Source of the DNA: BOG-1112 sp964611335
Lineage (GTDB): Bacteria; Bdellovibrionota_B; Oligoflexia; Oligoflexales; Bog-1112
Assembly (NCBI GenBank): GCA_964611335.1
Contig: CAZSXR010000007.1
Coordinates: 1 to 38,162, forward strand
DNA length: 38,162 bases
Reading direction: 5' to 3'
Below, piece by piece: positions 29,282 to 38,096 of the stretch. How positions within the stretch are numbered: position 1 is the stretch's first letter; every line of letters begins with the position of its first letter. A program made the translations under genes and the position numbers. Under the pieces are notes generated by a model that was not told where the DNA came from, searched no databases, and saw nothing but the letters and a program-made list of their open reading frames with translations.

Positions 29282-30676
29282 TTACAACTTTTTGGCTATG
29301 AATTCTGTTTCAAGATTGTCTAGATCTATTGAGATTGAAAGAATCTTAAACTCTACTGCAGAAAGCACGATCCCGTCTCCTCGGCTTGAATCCCAGATCA
29401 AATCGTGTGAAGTTGACGTATCATCTGCTGCCCAGTCATTTAAATCCCAAAAGCTTCGAGCTGTCACAAAGTCGGTAGCATCGTAGGTGACTGAAATTCG
29501 ATCAAACAAGTTTAAGTGAGTGATCAGGCTTGTCGTAAAGTGGATCTCCTCTGTTTCGGATGAAACTTCTGTGAGAGTAGAGGAGGCAACAACCGCAGCG
29601 TTAGTCGAGTTGGAAAGAAAAAAGTTTTGAATAGAGTATGTTCTATTGCCTAAATTCCAAGCAGTATTGCTGCCATCGATCAAGTAGGTTGTTTGCGTGT
29701 TTACAAAAGAAGTCGATGTGTCGTCTCGGTTAAATTGTACAGCTACTCGACTGTAGTAAGCTGTGTGTCTTTTTCCATACTTAGAGATATCTTTTATGGT
29801 TGTTCCATAGCTTCGAGTTGCAGATGGTCCTGCCCCTAAGCCATAAAATTCAAATTGAACAGAAGAAGTCGCAGTTTTTTTCTGGAAAAGAAAGTTTCCT
29901 TCTCGGTTTATGAAAGCGATTGAGTTTTCGGCTTGGCTTATGCGATCACTCACTCCTCCACAATCGAGATCATAAATATCGTTAGAGGTGGACGTATTAA
30001 GACCGATGTCGTTTCCAGTCGCAGTCGTGCCTATTCCATAATCAATAATTCCAGAGGCTATGCTCCAGTTTGTCGTAGTCCCATCACCGATAAACGGCCT
30101 AAATACGAGGCTTCCCGCTCCGTCAGTATGATCTCTTAAGCGTGTAAACCAAGCTCCAGCTGTCATGCCTGTAGTTGTATAACCTCGCATATCCCTTGCA
30201 AGATAGTCGCGAAAGATTTGGGTTACAGGACGAATAGGAAGTGATAATTCAGCGTGAGAAGAAACGAAGATATCACCAGAAAGAATTCCCTGAAAAATTG
30301 TTGTCGTAGTCGGAAACTCGGTGTTAGTCCAAATCCCTCCTGAGCTTAGTGTTTCATGCGTAAAACCCGCTTCAATCCTTATAAGAGATCGCTGTAGGTC
30401 TGCATAACCGAACCAGAAAGAATCGGCGTTATCATTTGGGTTAAAAGTCCCATCGACATTTATGACTTGAATTGACGCATTATCAAAACGCACATCACCA
30501 TAACGAGGAGTATCAACAGACGAAGAAAATTTTCCCCAACGCTTTACATATCTAGATAAATCTTGCCAAGTAGACTCGAAAAGGCCTGTTGTTGCCGAGC
30601 GTCTTTTTATAAGCAAACGCCGAAAAACTTTCGAAGTTGGAGCTTTGATTCTATTGAGTAGGGAAGCGGTTTCCAT
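29282..30676 (-). CDS. Tail hub or baseplate-like protein, putative
   Basis: 464 aa. Begins METASLLNRIKAPTSKVFRR; then a Trp/Tyr-rich region (WQDLSRYVKRWGKFSSSVDT, FGYADLQRSLIRIEAG) of the type seen in tail tip proteins, a long Thr/Ser/Asp beta-rich middle, and a C-terminal strand set (KILSISIDLDNLETEF). It overlaps the upstream gene by one base (TAATG) and is last of the tail genes before the modification enzymes. It may recognise host or carry part of the hub. The label is positional. Confidence 0.6.
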   Translation of the reverse strand: METASLLNRIKAPTSKVFRRLLIKRRSATTGLFESTWQDLSRYVKRWGKFSSSVDTPRYGDVRFDNASIQVINVDGTFNPNDNADSFWFGYADLQRSLIRIEAGFTHETLSSGGIWTNTEFPTTTTIFQGILSGDIFVSSHAELSLPIRPVTQIFRDYLARDMRGYTTTGMTAGAWFTRLRDHTDGAGSLVFRPFIGDGTTTNWSIASGIIDYGIGTTATGNDIGLNTSTSNDIYDLDCGGVSDRISQAENSIAFINREGNFLFQKKTATSSVQFEFYGLGAGPSATRSYGTTIKDISKYGKRHTAYYSRVAVQFNRDDTSTSFVNTQTTYLIDGSNTAWNLGNRTYSIQNFFLSNSTNAAVVASSTLTEVSSETEEIHFTTSLITHLNLFDRISVTYDATDFVTARSFWDLNDWAADDTSTSHDLIWDSSRGDGIVLSAVEFKILSISIDLDNLETEFIAKKL

Positions 30677-31458
30677 TAGCTCGTCCTCGTTTCTAGCAGT
30701 TTTATAGATCCGCTATATCCAGCTGAAAGCGCGTTATCCGAAACGGAATAGAATTCAAAAGGTCCAGTCCAGATACAAGGAAATATAACTTCGTCCCAGC
30801 CTGTCATGGTTGGAAACGCCGCAAAAATAAAATCATCGTGTAGATCAAAGACCGATTTAATTTCGGCTTTCAAAGAGTCGTCAATAAAATCGAGTTTTAA
30901 TCTTGCTGAGAATTTCCTATCTACAACCTGATTTCTAAAGCTTCCGTCTGAAAGCTCGTGGACAATTTCTTTCGGAGTAAAAATAGGAGTGTAGTTTTGA
31001 GCAGGCGGCACTCGTCCATCAAGATCCGAAAGCACGTTACTTACTACAAGCCAACCAATTGCCTTGTTTTGATTTGCTAATTGTGTCGAATACATGTCAA
31101 TAGACACACTCGTACAATCGACCGGCGTCGCTGCCATGAAAATAGACGTTTCCGAGTTTGTTAAAAAATCCGAAACACTTGTCGATCCAGTAGAGGTTAA
31201 AGCAAAGGTGTTCGCTGTTACTCCGTTATAGTAAACCTTAAATTCCTTAAGATTCATTCCGAGTATAGCGATTCTTGAAACACTTTGTGTTTCTGAAAAG
31301 TTTATTCTTATACTTGCTATAGTTCCGTCTGCATTTAATCCGTCCGAAACGTATTGATAACGAAGATCACGATTAAAAAGATTCGCAACAGTTGCAGTGT
31401 TTGAGTTGACAATAAAGTTTGTTGTCGTATCAAAAAGATTTTTTCTTAGAAATTCCAT
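30676..31458 (-). CDS. Distal tail protein, putative
   Basis: 260 aa. First half resembles a galactose-binding (F5/8 type C-like) beta sandwich: GTIASIRINFSETQSVSRIA, then ILGMNLKEFKVYYNGV. The second half (TPKEIVHELSDGSFRNQVVD, FSARLKLDFIDDSL) is like tail-hub-associated proteins. Directly after the tape measure gene with overlap, the usual place for a distal tail protein. It may bind host glycans. Assignment by order and fold impression. Confidence 0.6.
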   Translation of the reverse strand: MEFLRKNLFDTTTNFIVNSNTATVANLFNRDLRYQYVSDGLNADGTIASIRINFSETQSVSRIAILGMNLKEFKVYYNGVTANTFALTSTGSTSVSDFLTNSETSIFMAATPVDCTSVSIDMYSTQLANQNKAIGWLVVSNVLSDLDGRVPPAQNYTPIFTPKEIVHELSDGSFRNQVVDRKFSARLKLDFIDDSLKAEIKSVFDLHDDFIFAAFPTMTGWDEVIFPCIWTGPFEFYSVSDNALSAGYSGSIKLLETRTS

Positions 31459-33647
31459 TAATAAACGCTCCTGTCAAATGCCCTCGATGCATTACCTTGT
31501 CTTAATCTATAGAGTTCCTCATCAACGGCTCTCGCAAACTCTTGTGCGCTTTGCCTGTCTCCTAACATGCCACCGTTCACAATAATTGTTATAGGGTTTC
31601 CAGTCGAAATTTCCCTACCATTTGAGTTATTAACCCGATTAAGAAGATCAAGGTTTGCCTGACTAGAATCCTTATTTACTACATACTCACCAGCGTGCGC
31701 TCGAATGAGTTGATTATCTATAAGACCACCACCAGCGTATCCTTTAATTAATCCACCATGAGCAAAAGGAAAAACACTTCTTACTACTTCACTTATTCCT
31801 CCAGTTGTAGAAAACTCACCAATTCTAATAAGAGTCTTTGAAAGACTTCCTCCTCCTGCTTTTGCAATAGGATTTAAAGAATTTAAGGCATCGTTAAAAG
31901 CCTTTTTTATTGTGTCTGATATTTCGGTAGCTGCTTTATGGATGCCCTCAATAAACCCTTTTGCAATAGCGGAAGCCATTTCTCCATAAAATCTTGGATC
32001 TGCTGCCATGTCTATGAACGCTTTTAATAAAGCACTAGAAATTTTAGGCAAGTTAGCAATGATCGAAGAAATCAATTGCTCCGTGATAGCAGGCATGTTT
32101 TCAGCAAGATAATTGATAATCTTATCTAAAATCCCGGGTATTGCTTGAACTAAGCTTATAAGATTTTTCATTACATTATCTATGAACTCAGGTCCAAATA
32201 GAGCACTTAATTTTTGATTAAACTCGTCAGTACTTTGAGAAAGAAAATCAAAAATAGAACTAACAGCTGCTCCTGCACCTGGAATAAAAGATTCTGTTAT
32301 ATAACCAAGAGTTTTACTAGTTAACCCTTCTAATCCTTGCGATGTAGCAGTTTGAACACCATAAACAAAGTTTTGCATATATTCTTTTTCTAACTGTTCT
32401 GCCGCCTCTCTTTTCCTTATTCTTTCTTCTAAAGCATCAGCCTCCATCTTCTTTTTAATATCGAGTTGCTCAGAAAAAGTATCGAAGTCTGTTTGGACGT
32501 ATTTATCCTCCCATTGTTTTCTAACATCGATTATTGCCTTTTCTTTATTCGCTTCTCTTGTCTTTGCAAGTTCAATTTCTTTTGTTGCCATTTCTTTATC
32601 TTTTTGTGCCTGAGTTTTTTCCATCCTTTCAGATGATTCTCTAGCTATGGTTTCCAGACTGCTGTTTAATTGATTTGCAATAATAAGCTTTCGTGCTGCA
32701 ATCTTCTCATCTGCTTCTTTGTTTATTCTTTTAATTTCGTCGAGATGTCCTGTCGCAAATGCTACAATTATTTTTCCCGTTGCAACGATATTTGTAGACA
32801 GGTCTTGAAAAAATCTTCCAAATTCTTGAAAAATGTTAAGTAAGCTAACAAAGCCTACTGTCAATATCTGTACAAAACCTGATCCTCTTGTTATCTGTTT
32901 GATGCCTAGATCCATGTCTTCGAGAAGGTTAATAATGACTCTTGTTAACGGTATAAGTTTTTGTCCTAAAACAATTGCGTTGTCTTCTTGTTTAGCTTTT
33001 AATCTTTCCCATTGATCAGATACAGAGATTTGCGATACACCGAGTTTATCCAGTGTTTGCTGACCGACCTTCAAAGACATGTTTAAAAAGACCTGTCTTT
33101 TTTCGTTGTCTGTGAGCTCCTCAGTTGTTTTTCCTATTGATTTTGCATACTGCTTATAAGCGTCTGTCTCATCAAAAACTATTCCGGCATGTCGAAGCAT
33201 CATCGTAGACGTACGAGCAAGCCCTTTAGTCATAACGTTCATCATGTTCTCAACGCTTTCACCCTGAGCGTTTGCAGCAGCTTTTGCTATCTCCGTTATT
33301 TTTTGGAGTTTATCTATAGGAATACCAGCGAGCATAGCTTCATTCGCGGCTTTCATTATTGTTGACGTAGATAAAACTCCGTCACTCGCTTGCCTCATTT
33401 TTTCTATGATTAAATCAGCATTTGCACCCTGAGAGTCTGCAAGATTCTTAAATCCAGCTTTTATTTCCTCGAATTGACCTGCGTCTGTTCCTAGTTTTAC
33501 TATCGACGCACCAACTGCAACAAGGGCCGCAATCATTGCAGCTCCTACTTTTGCAATCGACTCCATACTGTCTTTGATACCGTCGAGAGCTTCTTTGCCC
33601 TTTTCTTTTATCGTAATTAAAATATTTGCTTCAGCGTTTTGAGCCAT
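31458..33647 (-). CDS. Tail tape measure protein
   Basis: 729 aa from ATG 33647 with AGGAATGCGAA upstream; an in-frame earlier start lacks a ribosome site. Long, helical, with hydrophobic helices typical of tape measure proteins (AKVGAAMIAALVAVGASIVK, IPGILDKIINYLAENMPAIT), a TP901-like core (ADLIIEKMRQASDGVLSTST) and a Gly-rich C-terminus (FAHGGLIKGYAGGGLIDNQL). It sets tail length (about 110 nm if 1.5 angstrom per residue) and may pass through the host membrane. The G-T frameshift frame ends 17 bp inside it. Confidence 0.92.
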   Translation of the reverse strand: MAQNAEANILITIKEKGKEALDGIKDSMESIAKVGAAMIAALVAVGASIVKLGTDAGQFEEIKAGFKNLADSQGANADLIIEKMRQASDGVLSTSTIMKAANEAMLAGIPIDKLQKITEIAKAAANAQGESVENMMNVMTKGLARTSTMMLRHAGIVFDETDAYKQYAKSIGKTTEELTDNEKRQVFLNMSLKVGQQTLDKLGVSQISVSDQWERLKAKQEDNAIVLGQKLIPLTRVIINLLEDMDLGIKQITRGSGFVQILTVGFVSLLNIFQEFGRFFQDLSTNIVATGKIIVAFATGHLDEIKRINKEADEKIAARKLIIANQLNSSLETIARESSERMEKTQAQKDKEMATKEIELAKTREANKEKAIIDVRKQWEDKYVQTDFDTFSEQLDIKKKMEADALEERIRKREAAEQLEKEYMQNFVYGVQTATSQGLEGLTSKTLGYITESFIPGAGAAVSSIFDFLSQSTDEFNQKLSALFGPEFIDNVMKNLISLVQAIPGILDKIINYLAENMPAITEQLISSIIANLPKISSALLKAFIDMAADPRFYGEMASAIAKGFIEGIHKAATEISDTIKKAFNDALNSLNPIAKAGGGSLSKTLIRIGEFSTTGGISEVVRSVFPFAHGGLIKGYAGGGLIDNQLIRAHAGEYVVNKDSSQANLDLLNRVNNSNGREISTGNPITIIVNGGMLGDRQSAQEFARAVDEELYRLRQGNASRAFDRSVY

Positions 33648-34211
33648 TTCGCATTCCTTTATCGGAAATTGATTTTTCTTCTTTGCAACCTTCACTAGCA
33701 ACTAGAAGGTTGAATTGATACATATCAATTCTACAAGCCAATAGTTCGCTTGGAAGCTTATTGTAGCGACGAGCGAGAATATCCAGTTCAATGAGCTTTT
33801 GTCTGGAAAGCTCGCGTGTCGCTATTTTTTTTTTCCTTGAGAATGATTAAAGATCTCTTGCGAGAGTTGCTGTGCAAGCTGCCAGTCCGTGAAAAGTTCT
33901 TTGATAGGTATGACATTTGGATCGTCGGAAGTTTCTTCTCTCGTAAATTTTGGTTTCACAACGCCAGCGCATATAACATCAGTAAGGTATTTTTTAACTT
34001 TCTTGATGTTTGAAACATCGGCATCTGAACCAAATTTTTTTTCGTTCGCGGTTTTATAGACGCTGAAACTTTCAGTTAATACGCGAGCACCTTCCAAATA
34101 ATCCAAAACTTCAATTTTTCTAATGACGAAAGGAAGTCCGTTAACCTTGATTTTTTTTTCTGCAACCAAGAGTTTACGAAAATCTATTTCTTTAGGAGTA
34201 AACCAACCCAT
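33631..34211 (-). CDS. G-T tail assembly chaperone fusion by -1 frameshift
   Basis: After the AAA codons the -1 frame continues IATRELSRQKLIELDILARR, then YNKLPSELLACRIDMYQFNL and ends ...RNGSKR TGA at 33631, adding 64 residues for a total of about 193 aa. No start codon with a ribosome site opens this frame, and 'RYNKLPSELLACRIDMY' resembles the T region of siphophage chaperones. Both parts, the slip site and the order (tube, G, G-T, tape measure) match lambda gpG/gpGT. It binds the tape measure during tail assembly. Confidence 0.85.
33822..34211 (-). CDS. Tail assembly chaperone G
   Basis: 129 aa, ending SQGKKK. It lies between the tail tube and tape measure genes, where the short chaperone is always found. 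N-terminal MGWFTPKEIDFRKLLVAEKK leads into an alpha/beta protein of the 'DYLEGARVLTESF' type. Its last codons are GGA AAA AAA AAA TAG, a slippery run that lets some ribosomes continue into the -1 frame (see the 33631-34211 fusion). It starts one base inside the tail tube gene end. Confidence 0.8.
   Translation of the reverse strand: MGWFTPKEIDFRKLLVAEKKIKVNGLPFVIRKIEVLDYLEGARVLTESFSVYKTANEKKFGSDADVSNIKKVKKYLTDVICAGVVKPKFTREETSDDPNVIPIKELFTDWQLAQQLSQEIFNHSQGKKK
33825..33834 (-). other. Slippery A10 sequence for programmed -1 frameshift
   Basis: Ten A in a row (33834-33825 on the minus strand), giving the A-AAA-AAA heptamer immediately before the TAG of gene G. A -1 slip reads ATA GCG ACA onward. 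Homopolymer length should be checked in reads. Confidence 0.8.
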
Positions 34212-35260
34212 TATGTAAAGTTCGCTATGTTGTTAGTGACCGTTGCTCTTACTGCGTAACCACTCGCTGATTCGTCCCTAAGTACATCGAAGGTAACTTG
34301 AGAAGTTAGAATGCCGTCTGGTCCGCTTATTTCAGGGTCTCCACTATCTTTGATATAGAGCTTTTGAAACTCAAGTAAGAGTCCTTGTCTCGCTACGGAA
34401 CCCGAAATTGTTGGCCCTAAGAATTCAAGTTCACCCGCTAGTTTTGTTGCTGCAATCATTGCATCATAAGCGGTTGTCGTATCAAAGCGAATGCTCATCG
34501 AGAGTTCATAGCTTTGAATACCTGCGGGCAATACTTGTAAAACATCCGAACCAATTTTTCTGGATTCGGCGCCGTTTTTTAAATTGTTTTTTAGTTTGAA
34601 GTCTACACTTTGAACTTGCCAGAAAGAGCTTGTCGTAAGTGAGGAAAAAAGCGTCTCAATCGAAATACGTCCATCCACGAAGCTCAGGATTGGGTTTGAA
34701 GTCGATGTAAACTGAGTTTCAACGTTAGAGGCTACTTGTGTCGAATCTTTACAAACGAGGGATACGGTACACATAACAGGCTCGTCAACGGCTGCCTTTA
34801 AAGTGAACTGCTCCACCCTAGCGCCGTGATATTGCCAAATCTTTCCGCCAGTTGAATCACCCTTTCGAGCATTAATACAAAGGCTTGAATAAGTTAGATT
34901 GAAAAAACCCGTATTGAAAACGTGATCCTTTCCTAATCCTCCGGTTGTCTCACCTGTAACCGTAGAGGAAATTGCAAGCGCCCCTCCAAAAGCGTTTTGA
35001 AGAAGATAACAGTCGGCTGTTTCCATTGGCCTGAAATACCATGAGATATCACCGCCGACTTGCTTCGAAAGGTGAAGACGTTTAGAAAGATTTCTAGAAC
35101 GTTCTATTTGCTCTAGGATTTTGCTATCTTTTTGTGTTTTAAGAGACGAAGAAACAAAGTCTAGACCTGCTAGCGCCGTGTTAAAAATACCTAACGCCGT
35201 TTCTCGTCCGATGCCTAGATAACTAAGGCCACCGAGTAAAGCTCCATCACCTACAGACAT
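34211..35260 (-). CDS. Major tail tube protein
   Basis: 349 aa. Structural features: Gly-rich start MSVGDGALLGGLSYLGIGRE, then beta-rich repeats (GGDISWYFRPMETADCYLLQ, GKIWQYHGARVEQFTLKAAV). The phrase GARVEQFTLKA...EPVMCTVSLVCKD resembles tail tube proteins of siphophages with an extra C-terminal domain. It is before the G gene and after the DUF115 gene, in standard order except for that insert. Strong Shine-Dalgarno (AAGGGGGG). It should polymerise into the tail tube. Confidence 0.8.
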   Translation of the reverse strand: MSVGDGALLGGLSYLGIGRETALGIFNTALAGLDFVSSSLKTQKDSKILEQIERSRNLSKRLHLSKQVGGDISWYFRPMETADCYLLQNAFGGALAISSTVTGETTGGLGKDHVFNTGFFNLTYSSLCINARKGDSTGGKIWQYHGARVEQFTLKAAVDEPVMCTVSLVCKDSTQVASNVETQFTSTSNPILSFVDGRISIETLFSSLTTSSFWQVQSVDFKLKNNLKNGAESRKIGSDVLQVLPAGIQSYELSMSIRFDTTTAYDAMIAATKLAGELEFLGPTISGSVARQGLLLEFQKLYIKDSGDPEISGPDGILTSQVTFDVLRDESASGYAVRATVTNNIANFT

Positions 35261-35284
35261 ATACGTCCCCCCCTTAGAGGTTTT

Positions 35285-36280
35285 TTAAAAGCTCTGGATT
35301 GCCTGCAAATGATCGAAAGCAATATCTCCGAGCTTGATTTCAATTTCCTGTAAACTTTTACTTAGTTCCTGTTTCATTTTTACCATTTTTTGAACTAAGT
35401 GCGAATCCTCTGGCCGGTATTTATATTGCATTTCTTTTTCAAGATCTCGTATCCCCCCAATTCCATGCACAATAGATCTGCTCGAACATTGAAATATTGG
35501 AAGTTTAAAGGCTGTTAAATAGTGATTAAACCAACGTGCGCTAAACATAAGATTCGTGGAAGTGCAAACGAGATCACCTGCGTAATTTTTTAAATAAATA
35601 TTTCTCATGTAATTAATTTTTCCTCCTCCGTCGTGATCGAAGGAATAGTATTTTTCCCCCCATGAATAATCAAAACCGATAAGAAGGTATTTGTCATAAC
35701 CAAACACGTTTCTAATTTGCTTGTTATCCGATTGAGTGAGAATGACAACCATTTGAGAGGAAACGTTTGTTGCCGCAACGACAATATTTTCGCAACCCGA
35801 TAAAGCGGAAAACTCCTTTTCGGATTTAAGAACATCCTGATTTACGAAAAAGTAAACCTTTTTCCAATTCCCAAACGTTGCCCAGTTTGTTTGAGCGCAT
35901 ACGTTTATGATTAAAATTGTATCTTGGAGTTTATCTTTTACAGGCTCTAGGTATTTTTCATAGCTCACGTTTGCATCACAAACGACACAGTATTTCACTT
36001 TTATATCGTTTTCTATGCAATGTTTTATCGTTTTATCGCAAGCGATGATATCAACGTTATGTTGATTTTTTTTGATAATATCGACATTTTCCTCGAATGA
36101 GTACCCATTAGCGACACATAGAGCGGCTCTACCGATACCTGTATTTCTAAGTTCCTCGAAAGGATACATCGTGAAGCGTTTTCCATGATAGGTGGCATGC
36201 TCACGCCATTGAACACACCACTGGCCATAACATGAGATCGACTGGTGTTTAATTTCTTCTTCAGACATTTGTGCGTGCAT
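35285..36280 (-). CDS. DUF115/Maf-like glycosyltransferase, putative
   Basis: 331 aa. The central part fits DUF115 (MAF_flag10): ALCVANGYSFEENVDIIKKN (the usual GxGPSL loop), VDIIACDKTIKHCIENDIKV, KYCVVCDANVSYEKYL and YDKYLLIGFDYSWGEKYY. Maf proteins transfer pseudaminic or legionaminic acids to flagellin. It lies between the tail terminator and tail tube genes with overlap to its neighbour (TGATG), so it is made with tail proteins. Substrate and donor unknown. An Arg/Trp/Tyr-rich N-terminus is added. An alternative is another MptE-like transferase. Confidence 0.7.
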   Translation of the reverse strand: MHAQMSEEEIKHQSISCYGQWCVQWREHATYHGKRFTMYPFEELRNTGIGRAALCVANGYSFEENVDIIKKNQHNVDIIACDKTIKHCIENDIKVKYCVVCDANVSYEKYLEPVKDKLQDTILIINVCAQTNWATFGNWKKVYFFVNQDVLKSEKEFSALSGCENIVVAATNVSSQMVVILTQSDNKQIRNVFGYDKYLLIGFDYSWGEKYYSFDHDGGGKINYMRNIYLKNYAGDLVCTSTNLMFSARWFNHYLTAFKLPIFQCSSRSIVHGIGGIRDLEKEMQYKYRPEDSHLVQKMVKMKQELSKSLQEIEIKLGDIAFDHLQAIQSF

Positions 36281-36798
36281 CAGTAGTGAACCTTAAAGTC
36301 GAGGGTTAATATTCCTGCTCTTAAATGAGCCTCTTCGTCGTATCTGATATCATCGTATTGGATATTCATTCCGTTTTCAGTTAGAACCCACGCGGTTGAT
36401 GTATAATTTAAAGTTGGGTTTGATCGAAGAATTTCTTCTATATTCTCCATTAGACGCTCTACATTTTCCGATCCTTGGTCTTCATTTACATCGGTAAAAT
36501 ATGGCTCAAAACAACATCCTACGATTACAAGGGAAAGAATACCCTGTCTTAGAGAGGTTGCTTGTGAACCTCTATTTCCCATGGTGATTTGTTTTATTTG
36601 CTTATTGGAAACAAAGATAGTCACATAAGGAAAAAGAGAAGGCTGTATAGGAATTCTTCTTGGGTCTATTTTCATAACCCTTGCAACTCTCGTATTCATA
36701 TTCGCAGAAAGATCTATAGGTGATCCTGTAGTAGTATTTGCGGCGTCTAGTATAGATTTGATGTTTGTTTTTATTGTGTCGTAGTTTACTTGAGTCAT
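36280..36798 (-). CDS. Tail terminator protein, putative
   Basis: 172 aa. MTQVNYDTIKTNIKSILDAA and IDPRRIPIQPSLFPYVTIFV, GILSLVIVGCCFEPYFTDVN with an ending LRAGILTLDFKVHY resemble tail terminator or tail completion proteins (gpU-like). It comes after the gpG-like gene and before tail genes, as expected. Coupled starts on both sides. Confidence 0.65.
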   Translation of the reverse strand: MTQVNYDTIKTNIKSILDAANTTTGSPIDLSANMNTRVARVMKIDPRRIPIQPSLFPYVTIFVSNKQIKQITMGNRGSQATSLRQGILSLVIVGCCFEPYFTDVNEDQGSENVERLMENIEEILRSNPTLNYTSTAWVLTENGMNIQYDDIRYDEEAHLRAGILTLDFKVHY

Positions 36799-37253
36799 TT
36801 TACATCCTCTATAAAGAGGGTAGTTTGTCTTTCAATTTCGTTTTTTGCTTTCGTAGAAATCCAAGTAAACTTGCGTTTCGGATAAGGAAAAATGCCTTGA
36901 TCGTGCTTTGCAGCGTATTCGACAGGGTTAAACCATAGGATACCGTCTTTCACTAGACGATACCTTGCTGGCTGCCATCCTTGTCGAAGTTTTCCTGTGT
37001 CGGAAAGAATAAGGTTTCCCCCTTTTCCGATCGATATCATGTACTTTTTGTATTGATTCGACCAAGGCTGCCATTTTCCATTTGGACCTTCTTCTTTTGA
37101 AAAGTGATCAACGACATCACCAAGAACTATAGACGAGAGAAGACCTACATAGGCTTTTCCTCGGTTAGAAATTACTCCGACGTTTTTTATAAGTCCGTCG
37201 ATAAGCTTTCTAACTTCTTTGTCTTCTATTGTAATTGTCGTTTTCTCGGCCAT
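36795..37253 (-). CDS. Mu gpG-like virion morphogenesis protein
   Basis: 152 aa, of the phage virion morphogenesis family (Mu gpG, P2 gpS). Markers: GPNGKWQPWSNQYKKYM, ILSDTGKLRQGWQPARY, VEYAAKHDQGIFPYPKRKF. It acts in tail-head joining or tail completion. ATG shares a base with the stop of the connector gene upstream. Confidence 0.8.
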   Translation of the reverse strand: MAEKTTITIEDKEVRKLIDGLIKNVGVISNRGKAYVGLLSSIVLGDVVDHFSKEEGPNGKWQPWSNQYKKYMISIGKGGNLILSDTGKLRQGWQPARYRLVKDGILWFNPVEYAAKHDQGIFPYPKRKFTWISTKAKNEIERQTTLFIEDVK

Positions 37254-37735
37254 TAAAGAAGCCTCTCATCTGCAATATCATTGAGCTTATTCTGATCGAC
37301 GTTCCAGTTAATTGGGTCGTCTTCGTTGAATGTCGTGTGATAAGCGGACGTAGAGGCATAGACTTGTGCTAGTCCAGTGATAACAGTATAGGTGTTGCTT
37401 AATAAATCAGTTTTAAAATCAGCAATATCATCGATCTGAGCCCTTGCTTCCTTGATTAACGCATCACCTCGGCTTATGGATTCTTTAGAACCTCTACTTG
37501 AGTTTTTAAAATAAAAACCCATAGCCATTTGTTCTGTGATTGAAGTTAAAGATGTAGGTACATTTGCATAGGAATCAAAAGGTGAAGTAGACATATTGTA
37601 ACGACGAGAAAGCTTTGTACGCACATAACCTTCAGCCCATGTTATGCACGTTGAACAAAGTGCAGTGGTTGCAGTATCAAAGACTACATTTGGAAGTAAG
37701 GTTTGAAGTGATGTTGTCGTTGCAAAGGTTCCCAT
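37253..37735 (-). CDS. Head-tail connector (Mu gp36/DUF1320-like), putative
   Basis: 160 aa with a Shine-Dalgarno AGGTGGGA. Helical core AEGYVRTKLSRRYNMSTSPF, SLTSITEQMAMGFYFKNSSR, SISRGDALIKEARAQIDD fits the gp36/DUF1320 head-tail joining type. It is located after the capsid and before gpG, as in Mu. Confidence 0.75.
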   Translation of the reverse strand: MGTFATTTSLQTLLPNVVFDTATTALCSTCITWAEGYVRTKLSRRYNMSTSPFDSYANVPTSLTSITEQMAMGFYFKNSSRGSKESISRGDALIKEARAQIDDIADFKTDLLSNTYTVITGLAQVYASTSAYHTTFNEDDPINWNVDQNKLNDIADERLL

Positions 37736-37757
37736 GAGTTCCCACCTACTTCACATT

Positions 37758-38042
37758 TTAAGCAAGTTTTTTCTTGCCTTGCTGCGCTTTAAGACGAGTA
37801 ATTTCCGAAGATTTCGGATCTACATAAACCCAGTGCTTATTTCCGTTAGGCATAAAAAATACCTTACGATACTTTGGTTTTCCTCTTGTATCGTGAACCA
37901 TTTCATATTCGATTTTTATGGGTTTGGTATTTTCTTTTTCTTTTTTTAAAGCTTCCGCTTCTGCTGCTAATTTACGCAAATGCTTGTGCCGAGGGGATGA
38001 ATCCTCGGCAATTTTTGACTCGATTTGAGCTTCGTCGGTCAT
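37758..38042 (-). CDS. Head protein, unknown
   Basis: 94 aa from ATG 38042 with GGGGA about 10 bases upstream; an in-frame TTG at 38087 has no ribosome site. Lys/Glu-rich start (MTDEAQIESKIAEDSSPRHK) and a compact C-terminal half (RGKPKYRKVFFMPNGNKHWV). It follows the capsid gene by about 55 bp. May be a small head-completion protein; no family named. Confidence 0.55.
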   Translation of the reverse strand: MTDEAQIESKIAEDSSPRHKHLRKLAAEAEALKKEKENTKPIKIEYEMVHDTRGKPKYRKVFFMPNGNKHWVYVDPKSSEITRLKAQQGKKKLA

Positions 38043-38096
38043 TGAATTTTTTCCCCAAGTTGTTTGCTTTTTAAAAGTAAACAACAAAAACGGAAC

